A DNA stretch of 64,000 nt from M269 sp964640795 (lineage in GTDB: Bacteria; Pseudomonadota; Gammaproteobacteria; Enterobacterales; Alteromonadaceae), in contig CAZXIN010000032.1 in the NCBI GenBank assembly GCA_964640795.1, positions 1 through 64,000 of the forward strand, read 5' to 3'. The notes under the pieces are model-generated. The model did not search any database, was not told the origin of the DNA, and was given only the letters and a program-made list of their open reading frames with translations. The first letter of the stretch is position 1. Every line of letters starts with the position of its first letter. Positions 1 to 9,276 of this stretch are shown one piece after another. Position numbers and translations under genes: made by a program.

Positions 1-65
1 GCGATCACTTTAATTAAATTACTGGATGTCATTTCTCTTAAACTGCTCGCTTGATCTTCAATCAT
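1..65 (-). CDS. flhG: FlhG/FleN N-terminus (partial, runs off left edge)
   Basis: Only the first 21 complete codons are inside the window. The ATG at 65-63 overlaps the flhF TGA stop (ATGA). The peptide begins MIEDQASSLRE and continues to a KVI stretch that would lead into the ParA/MinD-type P-loop. DQAxxLR is the N-terminal motif by which FlhG contacts and activates the FlhF GTPase, and flhG follows flhF in polar flagellates. The ATPase itself is outside the window, so identification rests on this motif and on synteny. It would control flagellar number by antagonising FlhF and FleQ. Confidence 0.85.
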   Translation of the reverse strand, partial: MIEDQASSLREMTSSNLIKVI

Positions 66-1450
66 ACTGCCACTGCTGCATTGACCATTCTTTTCCTAGT
101 CACTGGCACCGAATTATGATCCCTTAATAACTTCGCTGCCTTTGAAATCAATTGTTTTGAGTCTGCAACCTTAATGTCCTCGGGCACTTTTTGCCCATCT
201 GTCACATAACTTAAGGGTATGCCAAATTCTATGGCCGCAGACACTGCCTCACCTAAACTGTAGCACTCATCGACTTTAGTGAAAATACATCCTTGCAAAG
301 AAATCTTTTTATAACTATCTAATATCTTTGCCATAACTCGATATTGTGCATTAGCCTGTAAAACAACATACTTCTTGATATTAGCACAATTGCTGTCTTT
401 TAACGTATCAAGTTGACTCACTAGTCTTACATCTCTTTGTCCGAAGCCTGCAGTGTCTATCATAATCAGAGACTTCGCTCGATATTGAAACAATAAGTCA
501 GACAAATCCTTCGCATCAGTTGCTTTCTTTACAGTACAGCCAATAATCTTTCCATAGGTAGCCAATTGTTCGTAAGCAGCGATTCTATAGGTGTCAGTTG
601 TAATCAACAATACCGAACCTGGTCCATGCTTTTGAGCATATCGAGCCGCCAATTTAGCAATGGTAGTTGTTTTACCCGTTCCAGTAGGCCCTACTAAGGC
701 AACAACACCTCCTTCGCTTAGAATATCGTTTTGGTTTGTCTTGAGTCTATTAGCCAATAGTTTAAGCAAGTATAACCAAGCTTCTCTCTCATTACAGTTA
801 TCTGGCATGTAAGCAACGGCTTCTTTCGCCAATTCAGGGCTGATACCCATTTGCTGAAGGTGATCGATAAGATAGGCTTGCAATGGATGAACTTTACGAT
901 TCTTTTGACTAACTAAACCAGAAACCTGATGTTCCAGAACACTGCGCAATGACTGCAACTCTAGTTTGATATCATTAATATCGTTATTGACTGCCGAAGG
1001 CAATACGTGATTATCAATCATTGGCTGCACGCTCGATTCCACAGGTATCGGCGGCTTCTTCACTGGATTCATCTCAGATGGTTCAGCAAGCGTTGCGCCA
1101 GCTTGCTTCTCAAGCAGTTCACGCAAACTATCGGGTCCAGAATCACCGATAATTTCACTTAAGCTGGTAGGTGGATTATTGCTAGCTCGACTAGGTGACG
1201 AATTTCTGGCACCTCGGTTTTGCTCAATATTGCCGGAATCAATACTTAACAGGTTATTACGTCGCGATTCTTTCACCGCATTATGATTCTGCTTAGGCTC
1301 AGAAATGGGGTCTTGGTCATAGGCCGCAACCAGCTCCACACCGTCAGCTAAGCGCTTGTTAGACATAATAACAGCGTCTTTACCAAGCTCATCTTTCACT
1401 TGCTTGAGCGCTTCTCGCATATCTTTACCGTAAAAACGTCTAATTTTCAT
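62..1450 (-). CDS. flhF: Flagellar biosynthesis SRP-type GTPase FlhF
   Basis: SRP54/FtsY-family GTPase that sets polar placement of the flagellum and recruits early basal-body parts. The N-terminus (MKIRRFYGKDMREAL) is the conserved FlhF start. A low-complexity Ser/Asn/Pro linker spans about residues 45-155. The NG domain follows, with P-loop GPTGTGKT at about 254-261, a TTDTYR segment, DTAG and the TKVD guanine-specificity motif. Length (462 aa) is normal. It lies 30 bp downstream of flhA and overlaps flhG by 4 bp, so it is probably transcribed from the flhA promoter. Confidence 0.95.
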   Translation of the reverse strand: MKIRRFYGKDMREALKQVKDELGKDAVIMSNKRLADGVELVAAYDQDPISEPKQNHNAVKESRRNNLLSIDSGNIEQNRGARNSSPSRASNNPPTSLSEIIGDSGPDSLRELLEKQAGATLAEPSEMNPVKKPPIPVESSVQPMIDNHVLPSAVNNDINDIKLELQSLRSVLEHQVSGLVSQKNRKVHPLQAYLIDHLQQMGISPELAKEAVAYMPDNCNEREAWLYLLKLLANRLKTNQNDILSEGGVVALVGPTGTGKTTTIAKLAARYAQKHGPGSVLLITTDTYRIAAYEQLATYGKIIGCTVKKATDAKDLSDLLFQYRAKSLIMIDTAGFGQRDVRLVSQLDTLKDSNCANIKKYVVLQANAQYRVMAKILDSYKKISLQGCIFTKVDECYSLGEAVSAAIEFGIPLSYVTDGQKVPEDIKVADSKQLISKAAKLLRDHNSVPVTRKRMVNAAVAV

Positions 1451-1480
1451 TATCTACCTCTTGCTTGTACAGCCTTATTT

Positions 1481-3580
1481 CTATTGGCCTACAGCGCTAA
1501 CTATCCTAATTTGTTTGTCATCTGGAATTTCTTGATAAGAGACTACATGAAGCCCAGAAATAGCCGTCTTCAAGAACCTAGACAATACTGGCCTGAGCAT
1601 TCCTGATGTTAATAAAACAGAAGGTTCACCAGCAATTTCTTGCTGCTGTGAAGCTTCGCTAAGCGATGTTTGTATTCTTTCCGCTAGACCAGGCTCAATA
1701 CCAGCGCCGTCTTGACCACCAGCTTGCAGTGACTGGTGCAACATTTGTTCCAACTCAGGCGCTAGCGTGATAACAGGGATTTCTGTCGCACCACTGTTAA
1801 TTTCCTGGATAATCAATCGCTTGAGAGAAATACGAACAGCTGAGACTAGAACGTCAGGATCTTGGCTCTTAGGCCCATATTCAGCTAACGTCTGTACTAT
1901 AGTCCTCATATCTCTGATTGGGATTCCCTCATACAAGAGGGTTTGTAAGACTTTAACGAGTGTACTCAGTGTAATGACTTCAGGGACTAGACCTTCAACC
2001 AATTTAGGGTTGTTCTTCGCCAGTAAATCAAGTAACTCTTGTACTTCTTCGTGACCAAGCAATTGATATGCATTGTTAGTCAATAATTGACTCAAGTGAG
2101 TAGCTACAACCGTTGCTGTATCCACTACCGTGTAGCCGAGTGTCTGCGCATGTTCTCGCTTGTTAGGTCTTATCCAAACAGCATCTAGGCCAAAAGCAGG
2201 ATCTTTTGTTGCGGTACCTTCAAGGTTGCCAAATACTTGACCAGGATTTATGGCTAACTCGTCATCATGGCTTATTTCGGCATCACCAACATTAACGCCA
2301 AGGAGAGAGATGGTATAATTGTTAGGGCTCAGATCAAGGTTATCGCGAATATGGACTGGTGGAATAAGAAATCCAAGCTCTTGAGATAGCTTCTTACGCA
2401 CTCCTTTAATACGAGTGAGCAGCTCCCCCCCCTGACTTTTGTCTACCAAAGGTATCAATCGATAACCTACCTCTAAACCTATGGTGTCTACATGTTGAAC
2501 GTCATCCCAACTTAACTCTTTTACTTCTGTTGGAGGTAAATTCTGCTCAGGCAATTTATTGAGTTCTTTAGGTTGTTCCTTCTGCTTCTGTTCCAGCCAG
2601 TATTGGTAATATGTAAACGCTGCCACCAAAAAGCTAAACCCCAAGAAAGCTAAATGCGGCATACCAGGCACTATTCCCATAACGAAGAGAACAACAGCTG
2701 TAATAACCAATGCGCGCCTATTACCTAATTGCTTTTGCAACTCGACATTCATTTCCTGACTGTCATTTTCCCGTGTCACGATAATGGCTGTTGCAACAGA
2801 CAAAAGTAACGAGGGGATCTGAGCGACGAGACCATCACCGATCGTTAATAAGGTGTATATTTCAATAGCGGTTGAAAAGTCCAAGTCATGCTGAATCATG
2901 CCAATGAATAAACCACCGACAACATTAATCAGCATAATAAACAAACCAGCCATTGCATCGCCTTTAACGAACTTAGATGCACCATCCATTGATCCGTAAA
3001 AGTCGGCTTCAGCCGTTATTTCAGTCCGTCGCTTACGCGCTTCATCTGAGTCGATATACCCAGCATTAAGGTCTGCATCAATAGCCATTTGCTTACCAGG
3101 CATTGCATCCAACGTAAAGCGAGCACTAACTTCGGATATCCTACCGGCCCCAGCAGTCACAACTTTAAAGTTAATAATGAGTAATATGGCAAAGACAACA
3201 ATACCCACGGCATAGTTACCACCAATAACCACCTCACCGAAAGCCTGAATGACTTTACCAGCAGCATCCCCCCCATTATGTCCTTCAAGTAAAACAACAC
3301 GAGTTGATGCAATATTTAACGCGAGACGAAGTACAGTCGCAACGAGAAGGATAAACGGGAAAATACCGAAATCGACAGGTTTCTTAGTAAAAAGACTGAC
3401 TAGAATGACAACCAAGGAGAGTGCAATGTTGAAGCTAAAAAGAATATCCAACAAAAAAGCAGGCATCGGCAGGATAACCATACCCATAATCGCCAACAGA
3501 ATAATAGGTGTCCCCATTCCTGATGTGATTTGCTTAACTTGTGCCTTGTCGATTTGAGAAAAATAAGCGGCTAGTTGCAT
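1481..3580 (-). CDS. flhA: Flagellar type III export gate protein FlhA
   Basis: Integral membrane export-gate subunit with about eight N-terminal transmembrane helices and a cytosolic C-domain that docks substrate-chaperone complexes. The FHIPEP signature is clear (RISEVSARFTLDAMPGKQ followed by MAIDAD). I place the start at the ATG at 3580 (699 aa, MQLAAYFSQ). A longer frame from a GTG at 3613 exists, but that GTG lies only 4 bp from the -12 GC of the sigma-54 element at 3617-3634 and so upstream of the expected transcript start. The coding sequence contains a run of eight G (2425-2432 on the plus strand as C). Confidence 0.95.
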   Translation of the reverse strand: MQLAAYFSQIDKAQVKQITSGMGTPIILLAIMGMVILPMPAFLLDILFSFNIALSLVVILVSLFTKKPVDFGIFPFILLVATVLRLALNIASTRVVLLEGHNGGDAAGKVIQAFGEVVIGGNYAVGIVVFAILLIINFKVVTAGAGRISEVSARFTLDAMPGKQMAIDADLNAGYIDSDEARKRRTEITAEADFYGSMDGASKFVKGDAMAGLFIMLINVVGGLFIGMIQHDLDFSTAIEIYTLLTIGDGLVAQIPSLLLSVATAIIVTRENDSQEMNVELQKQLGNRRALVITAVVLFVMGIVPGMPHLAFLGFSFLVAAFTYYQYWLEQKQKEQPKELNKLPEQNLPPTEVKELSWDDVQHVDTIGLEVGYRLIPLVDKSQGGELLTRIKGVRKKLSQELGFLIPPVHIRDNLDLSPNNYTISLLGVNVGDAEISHDDELAINPGQVFGNLEGTATKDPAFGLDAVWIRPNKREHAQTLGYTVVDTATVVATHLSQLLTNNAYQLLGHEEVQELLDLLAKNNPKLVEGLVPEVITLSTLVKVLQTLLYEGIPIRDMRTIVQTLAEYGPKSQDPDVLVSAVRISLKRLIIQEINSGATEIPVITLAPELEQMLHQSLQAGGQDGAGIEPGLAERIQTSLSEASQQQEIAGEPSVLLTSGMLRPVLSRFLKTAISGLHVVSYQEIPDDKQIRIVSAVGQ

Positions 3581-3616
3581 GTTGAAAATAACAAATAGTT
3601 GACAGTGAAACACTTA

Positions 3617-3634
3617 ATGCAACTAATAGGCCAA
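3617..3634 (-). promoter_or_regulatory. Sigma-54 promoter for flhA-flhF
   Basis: Reading on the minus strand, TTGGCCTATTAGTTGCAT has GG and GC separated by exactly 10 bases, close to the RpoN consensus TTGGCAC-N5-TTGCA. It lies about 37 bp upstream of the flhA ATG and downstream of flhB, as expected for a FleQ-activated flhA promoter. A GGCCA/TGGCC inverted repeat (3629-3644) overlaps its -24 side. Confidence 0.75.
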
Positions 3635-3686
3635 AGATGTGGCCTCATCACAACAGCTCAATTATTAAGAAAACGCCCTTTGAAGA

Positions 3687-4814
3687 TTAATAATGCAACT
3701 CAGCAGGAATAGGTAGATCTTTACTCAGGGGCTTAGGTTTCTGACCTTGACCTGCCTTAAATTTCTTCAACTGATAGACATAAGCTAAGACTTGCGCAAC
3801 CGCCATAAAGAGCTTATCAGGAATGGGGCTATCAACTTCGGTTGTAAAGAATATTGCTCTGGCCAACATAGGAGATTCAATGAGAGGAACGTCATGAGCT
3901 GTTGCAATTTTACGTATATGTAAGGCGAGTTCATCTCCCCCTTTAGCAATAACAAAAGGCGCCATTTCTCCATCTTGATCGTATTTAAGTGCTACAGAGA
4001 AGTGAGTGGGGTTAGTCACGACAACATCCGCTTCTGGAACAGCTTTCATCATCCGATTGGCTGCTGATTGATACTGTAATTTCCTAATACGACTTTTAAC
4101 TTGAGGATCACCATCCGAATTTTTGTGCTCGTCTTTCACTTCTTGCTTAGACATTTTCAATTCTTTATTGTGCTTATAACTCTGATAAGGCACATCAAAA
4201 GCCGCTATAGGAATAGTTGAACAACACATAATCAGAAATATCCAACCAAGCAGTTCCAACGCATGGAATATATTGGCCGGGTACACCTCTAAATCTAGGT
4301 GTAATGCTTCATCTTGAAATAAGCTCAGAGCGACATAAGTAGAGGTTCCTACAACAGCGAACTTTGCAATAGCTTTAAATAACTCTACCAGACCATCGGG
4401 GCCAAACATTCGTTTTAACCCATTAATAGGGTTCATTTTACTGGCTTTAGGACCCGCAGCTTCCCAAGAAAAGTTATAACCACCAAGTGCAATACTTCCG
4501 TAAACGCCTCCAACAACAACAATAAGCATATAAATCATAATAGAGGGAGAAACTTCTTCAATGGCCGCCCCCCAGGCTTGAAACATATGCGTATAATCAT
4601 AAGCTTCATCATGGGATAAGGTGAACATGCGCCGCATAATATTCATCATTGCTCGGCCAATATCTCGTCCCAATAATAAAAAAGCAATAGCACTAGAAAC
4701 TAAAACCAAAACCGTCGCCAACTCCTTTGAACGAGCTATCTGACCTTTTTTTCTGGCTTCGTCTTGCCGTTTGGCCGTGGGGTCTTCGGTCTTTTCCTGT
4801 GATTCATCTGCCAT
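3687..4814 (-). CDS. flhB: Flagellar export switch protein FlhB
   Basis: Export apparatus protein that switches substrate specificity from rod/hook to filament. There are four hydrophobic helices (about residues 31-49, 91-110, 145-165 and 184-205), then a cytosolic domain with the autocleavage motif NPTH at 268-271. The N-terminus (EKTEDPTAKRQDEARKKGQ) is typical of the family. Length 375 aa is normal. It is the last gene of the fliK-flhB run, 33 bp after fliR. Confidence 0.96.
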   Translation of the reverse strand: MADESQEKTEDPTAKRQDEARKKGQIARSKELATVLVLVSSAIAFLLLGRDIGRAMMNIMRRMFTLSHDEAYDYTHMFQAWGAAIEEVSPSIMIYMLIVVVGGVYGSIALGGYNFSWEAAGPKASKMNPINGLKRMFGPDGLVELFKAIAKFAVVGTSTYVALSLFQDEALHLDLEVYPANIFHALELLGWIFLIMCCSTIPIAAFDVPYQSYKHNKELKMSKQEVKDEHKNSDGDPQVKSRIRKLQYQSAANRMMKAVPEADVVVTNPTHFSVALKYDQDGEMAPFVIAKGGDELALHIRKIATAHDVPLIESPMLARAIFFTTEVDSPIPDKLFMAVAQVLAYVYQLKKFKAGQGQKPKPLSKDLPIPAELHY

Positions 4815-4847
4815 AATTCATAAACCTTGATAAGTCTTAGCGTTATA

Positions 4848-5630
4848 TTACGTTGGACAGATCTGGAGCAATTGACACATGGTCATTTGCGCACGATCCC
4901 ACTGAGTTTGAAAATGCGTTCCGAAGTTCCCAATAGTCAACCAGATAATGATCAATCCCATTATCTGAGCTAACGCAAAACCAATAGAGAATATATTCAA
5001 CTGAGGTGCTGCTTTGGTCATAATGCCAAAAGCCAAATTAATAATAAGCAAACTAACTATGGGTGCTAAAGATAAAGTTAATGCTGCGATAAACATCCAT
5101 CCACCCCATAGTGCAATATCCTGAAACTGCCCTGGCTGCCACCAGCCAGAACCGATAGGAAACGCTTCCAGACTCATAACAATCATATGGATCATCGCTA
5201 AATGCCCATCAATTGTCCAAAAGAGTAAAGTCGCTAAGATAAGGTAGAACTGGCCAACAGCAGGCACGTTAATACCATTAACAGGATCAACAATAGAAGC
5301 AAACCCCAGCCCTGTTTGCATCGCCACAACTTGCCCAGCGATCACAAAAGTATTTAACACCATAGTAGATACAAACCCAATACCGATGCCAATAATCGCC
5401 TGCTGAATTGCTAAAATAAAGGTCCCCAAACTGAATAAATCCTCAACAGGTACGGGATCGACAACTGGCACTATCATCAATGTCATCATTAGTGCGAAGC
5501 CGCCTCGTATACGCCGAGGTACCGAATTTGCACTGATGCCCACCATGGCAGCGAACAAGCCAATGATACGCATATAAGGCAGCAAGAAATCGGTTAACGC
5601 TTGCATAATGACATCGAGCAAAACATTCAT
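4848..5630 (-). CDS. fliR: Flagellar export gate protein FliR
   Basis: Membrane subunit of the FliPQR export channel, 260 aa, almost entirely hydrophobic with about six membrane segments. The segment GLGFASIVDPVNG matches the conserved FliR core. It starts 6 bp downstream of fliQ and precedes flhB, the standard order. No unusual features. Confidence 0.95.
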   Translation of the reverse strand: MNVLLDVIMQALTDFLLPYMRIIGLFAAMVGISANSVPRRIRGGFALMMTLMIVPVVDPVPVEDLFSLGTFILAIQQAIIGIGIGFVSTMVLNTFVIAGQVVAMQTGLGFASIVDPVNGINVPAVGQFYLILATLLFWTIDGHLAMIHMIVMSLEAFPIGSGWWQPGQFQDIALWGGWMFIAALTLSLAPIVSLLIINLAFGIMTKAAPQLNIFSIGFALAQIMGLIIIWLTIGNFGTHFQTQWDRAQMTMCQLLQICPT

Positions 5631-5636
5631 GAATTA

Positions 5637-5906
5637 TTACCCTACGACCTCAGGAATACGTTCCGCCATCATAAATGTGAAGTCCATTAGTTGCTGAACA
5701 ATCCAGTGCCCTCCCCAGCTCAAAGCAAGCAGGGTGACGATAAGTCTCGGCAAAAAACTAAGGGTTTGTTCATTAATGGATGTAGCAGCTTGAAAAATAG
5801 ACACAATCAGGCCGACAGCTAAGCTAGGCAAAATAATAGCGGATACAAGTAAGATAACTAGGCTAAGAGCGTCGTTCAATATTTCAACAAAGACTTCTGG
5901 TGACAT
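5637..5906 (-). CDS. fliQ: Flagellar export gate protein FliQ
   Basis: Small two-helix membrane subunit of the FliPQR channel. The ATG at 5906 gives 89 aa (MSPEVFVEILNDALSL), the family's usual length and N-terminus. A longer reading from a TTG at 5942 would overlap fliP and add 12 atypical residues, so I reject it. The segment SIFQAATSINEQTLSFLPRL is a FliQ hallmark. Confidence 0.94.
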   Translation of the reverse strand: MSPEVFVEILNDALSLVILLVSAIILPSLAVGLIVSIFQAATSINEQTLSFLPRLIVTLLALSWGGHWIVQQLMDFTFMMAERIPEVVG

Positions 5907-5931
5907 CAGGAGGTTCTCACTAATTAAAGCG

Positions 5932-6681
5932 TCATAAGCCAAAACTATTGGCTATGGTACCGAATATTAAATTCCAGCCATCTACAAGCACAAACAACAT
6001 CAACTTAAATGGCAACGACACAATCATCGGCGACAGCATCATCATCCCCATTGCCATCAATATCGAGGCAACAACTAAATCCAATATTAAGAATGGGATG
6101 AACAACATAAAACCGATCTGGAATGCTGTTTTTAATTCACTGGTGACAAAAGCTGGTACAAGGACACTCATTGGCACGTCCTGTGGGTCTTGGAATTGAT
6201 CTTCATAGCCACCAATTCGAACAAACGTTTCCAAATCTTTTACTCGGGTCTGCGCCAACATAAATGCCCTTAAGGGCATTTTCGCAGCCTCAAAGGTTTG
6301 TTGAAATGTCGCTTCCTCATTCAAGTATGGCTGCAATGCCTTTTCATTCATCTCCTCAAACACAGGCGCCATAATGAACATACTTAAAAATAAGCTCACA
6401 CCAACCAGTATTTGATTCGACGGAGATTGCTGTAAGCCGATAGCCTGACGAAGTATCGAAAGTACAACGATAATTCGTGTGAATGATGTCATCATAAGTA
6501 CAAATGCAGGAATAAGGCTCAGCGATGTCATAATAGCCAGAGCCTGGAATGTCATCGTATAATCTTGTGTACCATCAGCGTTCGACGTCACAGTTAATGC
6601 TTGTACGCCGCCATTGGTTTGGGCTTCAGCTGGATTAATAGCCATTATAATTAACAGGATAATGAGTAAGAGGATCCTCAT
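5932..6681 (-). CDS. fliP: Flagellar export gate protein FliP
   Basis: Core subunit of the export channel, 249 aa. It has a cleavable-looking signal sequence (MRILLLIILLIIMAINPAEA) followed by the conserved MTSFTRIIVVLSILRQAIG block and a C-terminal pair of hydrophobic helices around GMMMLSPM. The start codon overlaps the fliO stop (ATGA), which implies translational coupling. Confidence 0.96.
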   Translation of the reverse strand: MRILLLIILLIIMAINPAEAQTNGGVQALTVTSNADGTQDYTMTFQALAIMTSLSLIPAFVLMMTSFTRIIVVLSILRQAIGLQQSPSNQILVGVSLFLSMFIMAPVFEEMNEKALQPYLNEEATFQQTFEAAKMPLRAFMLAQTRVKDLETFVRIGGYEDQFQDPQDVPMSVLVPAFVTSELKTAFQIGFMLFIPFLILDLVVASILMAMGMMMLSPMIVSLPFKLMLFVLVDGWNLIFGTIANSFGL

Positions 6682-7103
6682 GACGATTCCTCTGCTTTAT
6701 TAGTACCAGTAGGATTTATCTGTGGCTGAATAAATTGAGCTAGCTTCGCTTTGAACAAATCTCCGGGGTTTTGGCGGCTTTCGCTACTAATGGGAGTATC
6801 TAACTTGGACAGATGATTGATTGATGTTGCTGTAATGCCAACTAAATGTTGCTCATCACCAACCTCAATCACCATAATCCGCTCTTTTGTACCAACCATC
6901 ATAGTAGCGACTGATTTTAAATCAGACGATCCAGATTGAGTGACATTAAACCGACGCATTACGAAGGCAACAGCGAAAATCATCGCAATAACCACAAACA
7001 ATGACAGTAAAATTGACACATAAGAAGGCGCTGTAGGACCAGCGCCTTGTGCCGAAACAGGTAGAGCAATAAAAAGAAAAGTACTCAGTAGGAGCTGAGC
7101 CAT
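6678..7103 (-). CDS. fliO: Flagellar biosynthesis protein FliO
   Basis: Membrane protein that assists FliP assembly. I choose the ATG at 7103 (141 aa), which has an AGGT ribosome site and lies 4 bp past the fliN stop. The longer frame from 7148 would overlap fliN by 41 bp. The protein begins with a signal-like stretch (MAQLLLSTFLFIALPVSAQ), then one transmembrane helix ending VMRRF, then the FliO beta-rich segment with GTKERIMVIEVGDEQHLVGI. Confidence 0.9.
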   Translation of the reverse strand: MAQLLLSTFLFIALPVSAQGAGPTAPSYVSILLSLFVVIAMIFAVAFVMRRFNVTQSGSSDLKSVATMMVGTKERIMVIEVGDEQHLVGITATSINHLSKLDTPISSESRQNPGDLFKAKLAQFIQPQINPTGTNKAEESS

Positions 7104-7107
7104 TGAT

Positions 7108-7539
7108 TTACCTAAGTTTTTTGATTCTCTCGATTTGACTAATAACATCTGTTAAGCGAATACCAAATTTATCGTTGACGACCACTACTTCTCCATGAGC
7201 AATCAACGTGCCATTCACTAAAACATCTAACGGTTCACCCGCAACTCTATCTAATTCAACTACCGATCCCTGATTCAATTGCAATAAATTTCGAATACTA
7301 ATATTACTTCGGCCTACTTCCATAGAAATCGTCACTGGAATATCAAGAATCGTATCCAGCTTTCGCTTTTCCTCGACAGTAATATCTGCGCTGTCATTTA
7401 ATTCATCTAACTCAGCGACCTGAACATCTAGTTCATTTGCACCCAAGTCAGGCGAATCTTCTGCCTCAGCTTCTTCTGACTCAGCTTGTTCGGCCATCGC
7501 TGCAGCCCAATCATCCATCGGATCTTCTTCATTACTCAT
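7108..7539 (-). CDS. fliN: Flagellar motor switch protein FliN
   Basis: C-ring protein, 143 aa. An acidic, Ala/Glu-rich N-terminal extension (residues 1-55) precedes a SpoA domain with DIPVTISMEVGRSNI, LLQLNQGSVVELDR and GEVVVVNDKFGIRLTDV, all conserved in FliN. It sits directly after fliM with an AGAGGTGG ribosome site, the usual FliM-FliN pairing. Confidence 0.95.
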   Translation of the reverse strand: MSNEEDPMDDWAAAMAEQAESEEAEAEDSPDLGANELDVQVAELDELNDSADITVEEKRKLDTILDIPVTISMEVGRSNISIRNLLQLNQGSVVELDRVAGEPLDVLVNGTLIAHGEVVVVNDKFGIRLTDVISQIERIKKLR

Positions 7540-7574
7540 AGGCCACCTCTTTTCTTCAATTCGGTTAACTTCAT

Positions 7575-8636
7575 TTATAAATCTTCTTCAAGGATTTGTA
7601 ATTCAGCATCGCTATCTAATCGTCGACCATTCTTAGTCAGTACCTGTAACTCAGATTTGACTGATGTCGGTCTTTCTATTTTTTCTACTACTTGCAGCGC
7701 TAAGTTGTCTCTTGAGCGCCCCATCTTCGTTCTAAAGGTTGGTAAGTCTTCAACAAATAAGGTGACGTGCTCCGGCATCTCAATGGGAATAATGTCCCCA
7801 CTTTCGAACTCCATCACAGAGCTCAGTGGTATATCGACATCTAATAGATGAGTTGAAAGGTTAACTTTAACGTCCATGATTTCATCTCGTAAAGCCTTGC
7901 TCCAACGCATATCGGTGTCTTCTTTGTCACTTTGCACACCTGCATCAAGCAACTCACGAATAGGCTCCAACATCGAGTAAGGTAAAGAAACATGGAAGTC
8001 ACCACCGCCGCCATCTAACTCGATATGAAAAGAGCTGATAACAACCACTTCAGTAGGGCTCACAATGTTTGCCATAGCGGGGTTAACTTCTGAGTCCAAA
8101 TACTCAAAAGACACATCCATAACAGGCGCCCAAGCCTCTTTGTAATCCTCAAAAATAATTTTCAGTAACATCTGAATAATTCGGCGCTCGGTAGGTGTAA
8201 ACTCACGCCCTTCGATTTTTGCATGAAACCTGCCGTCACCACCAAAAAAATTATCAACTAATATAAAAACTAAGCGGGCCTCCATCGTAATCAGCCCAGT
8301 GCCTTTAAGTGGCCTAAAGCGAACCATGTTTAAGCTAGTCGGAACAAATAACGTATGAATGTATTCACCGAATTTAATCATCTGAATACCGTTAATAGAC
8401 ACCTCAGCAGAACGACGCATCATATTGAACAAACTCACACGCATATGACGAGCGAAACGTTCATTGACTATCTCTAACGTAGGCATACGTCCACGGACGA
8501 TACGATCCTGAGAAGAGAAGTCGTATTCTAGCGCCGACTCGCTGGATTCAGAGGTTTCCTCTGTTTCCTCTTCTTCGACATCGTCTACCCCATGCAACAG
8601 AGCATCGATTTCATCTTGTGATAGTAAATCGGTCAC
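7575..8636 (-). CDS. fliM: Flagellar motor switch protein FliM
   Basis: C-ring protein that binds CheY-P and FliG. The N-terminus LLSQDEIDALLHG is the conserved CheY-binding EIDALL segment. The middle domain has GRMPTLEIVNERFARHMR, and the C-terminal SpoA domain pairs with FliN. It uses a GTG start (8636) preceded by GAGGAG. Length 353 aa is slightly longer than the E. coli protein. It begins 18 bp after fliL. Confidence 0.96.
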   Translation of the reverse strand: MTDLLSQDEIDALLHGVDDVEEEETEETSESSESALEYDFSSQDRIVRGRMPTLEIVNERFARHMRVSLFNMMRRSAEVSINGIQMIKFGEYIHTLFVPTSLNMVRFRPLKGTGLITMEARLVFILVDNFFGGDGRFHAKIEGREFTPTERRIIQMLLKIIFEDYKEAWAPVMDVSFEYLDSEVNPAMANIVSPTEVVVISSFHIELDGGGGDFHVSLPYSMLEPIRELLDAGVQSDKEDTDMRWSKALRDEIMDVKVNLSTHLLDVDIPLSSVMEFESGDIIPIEMPEHVTLFVEDLPTFRTKMGRSRDNLALQVVEKIERPTSVKSELQVLTKNGRRLDSDAELQILEEDL

Positions 8637-8654
8637 GCTTTCTGATACTCCTCG

Positions 8655-9191
8655 TTATTGCATGACAAAGCCAGTAAACAGCACTTGCTCGACAACAGTA
8701 TTACCAACTAATTCCTGCATTTTGGTCTGCACCTCAGTCACTGCTTTATCCCTGAGTTCCATTTTACCTGCTTCAGTCACTAGATCATCTGCATTAGCCC
8801 CACTGAAAACTTGTAATAGAGCCCCTTCAATACTTGGAATGTGCATTTTCGCAGTCTCTTCGTTGTCAGCTCCTCGAACCAGCAATTGAACACGTATCTG
8901 CACTAAACGCTCTCTGGCAACACCGGGAACGTTAAAGATGAAAGGCCTAGGCATTGAGACATACAAAGCAGACCCAAAATCAGCACTGCCTCCCTTATCC
9001 TCCATCATTTCGCCTTTGTCTTCCATCACCTCACTTTCTTCCATCATGGCTTCATCTGAAGAGCTACCTAATAAAAAGTAAGCTGCTGCACCTCCGCCTG
9101 CGAGTACAACTACAGCAATGATAATGATCAACATCATCTTGCTTTTTGGTTTAGCCCCTTCTTCCATCTGGAGTTCTTTTTCATCAGCCAT
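8655..9191 (-). CDS. fliL: Flagellar basal-body associated protein FliL
   Basis: Single-span inner-membrane protein around the stator, 178 aa. A short cytosolic N-terminus and a transmembrane helix (about residues 19-42) are followed by a Met/Glu/Asp-rich linker with two MEDKG repeats, then the periplasmic FliL domain (RPFIFNVPG, RERLVQIRVQLLV, VEQVLFTGFVMQ). The acidic Met-rich linker is lineage-specific. It is first in the fliLMNOPQR set, 85 bp after fliK, and I see no separate promoter in that gap. Confidence 0.93.
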   Translation of the reverse strand: MADEKELQMEEGAKPKSKMMLIIIIAVVVLAGGGAAAYFLLGSSSDEAMMEESEVMEDKGEMMEDKGGSADFGSALYVSMPRPFIFNVPGVARERLVQIRVQLLVRGADNEETAKMHIPSIEGALLQVFSGANADDLVTEAGKMELRDKAVTEVQTKMQELVGNTVVEQVLFTGFVMQ

Positions 9192-9276
9192 AAAATTCTC
9201 TTATACTCGTTTCACTTAGCTATTATTATGGCTACACACTCTCATAGTGCAACGACTTCATAAAGCAAAATACAAT

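Noticed and set aside
3581..3613. Longer FlhA start (GTG at 3613)
   Set aside because: It would lie upstream of the transcript start implied by the sigma-54 element and has no ribosome site.
5907..5942. Longer FliQ start (TTG at 5942)
   Set aside because: It overlaps fliP and adds residues not seen in FliQ; the ATG at 5906 gives the usual 89 aa.
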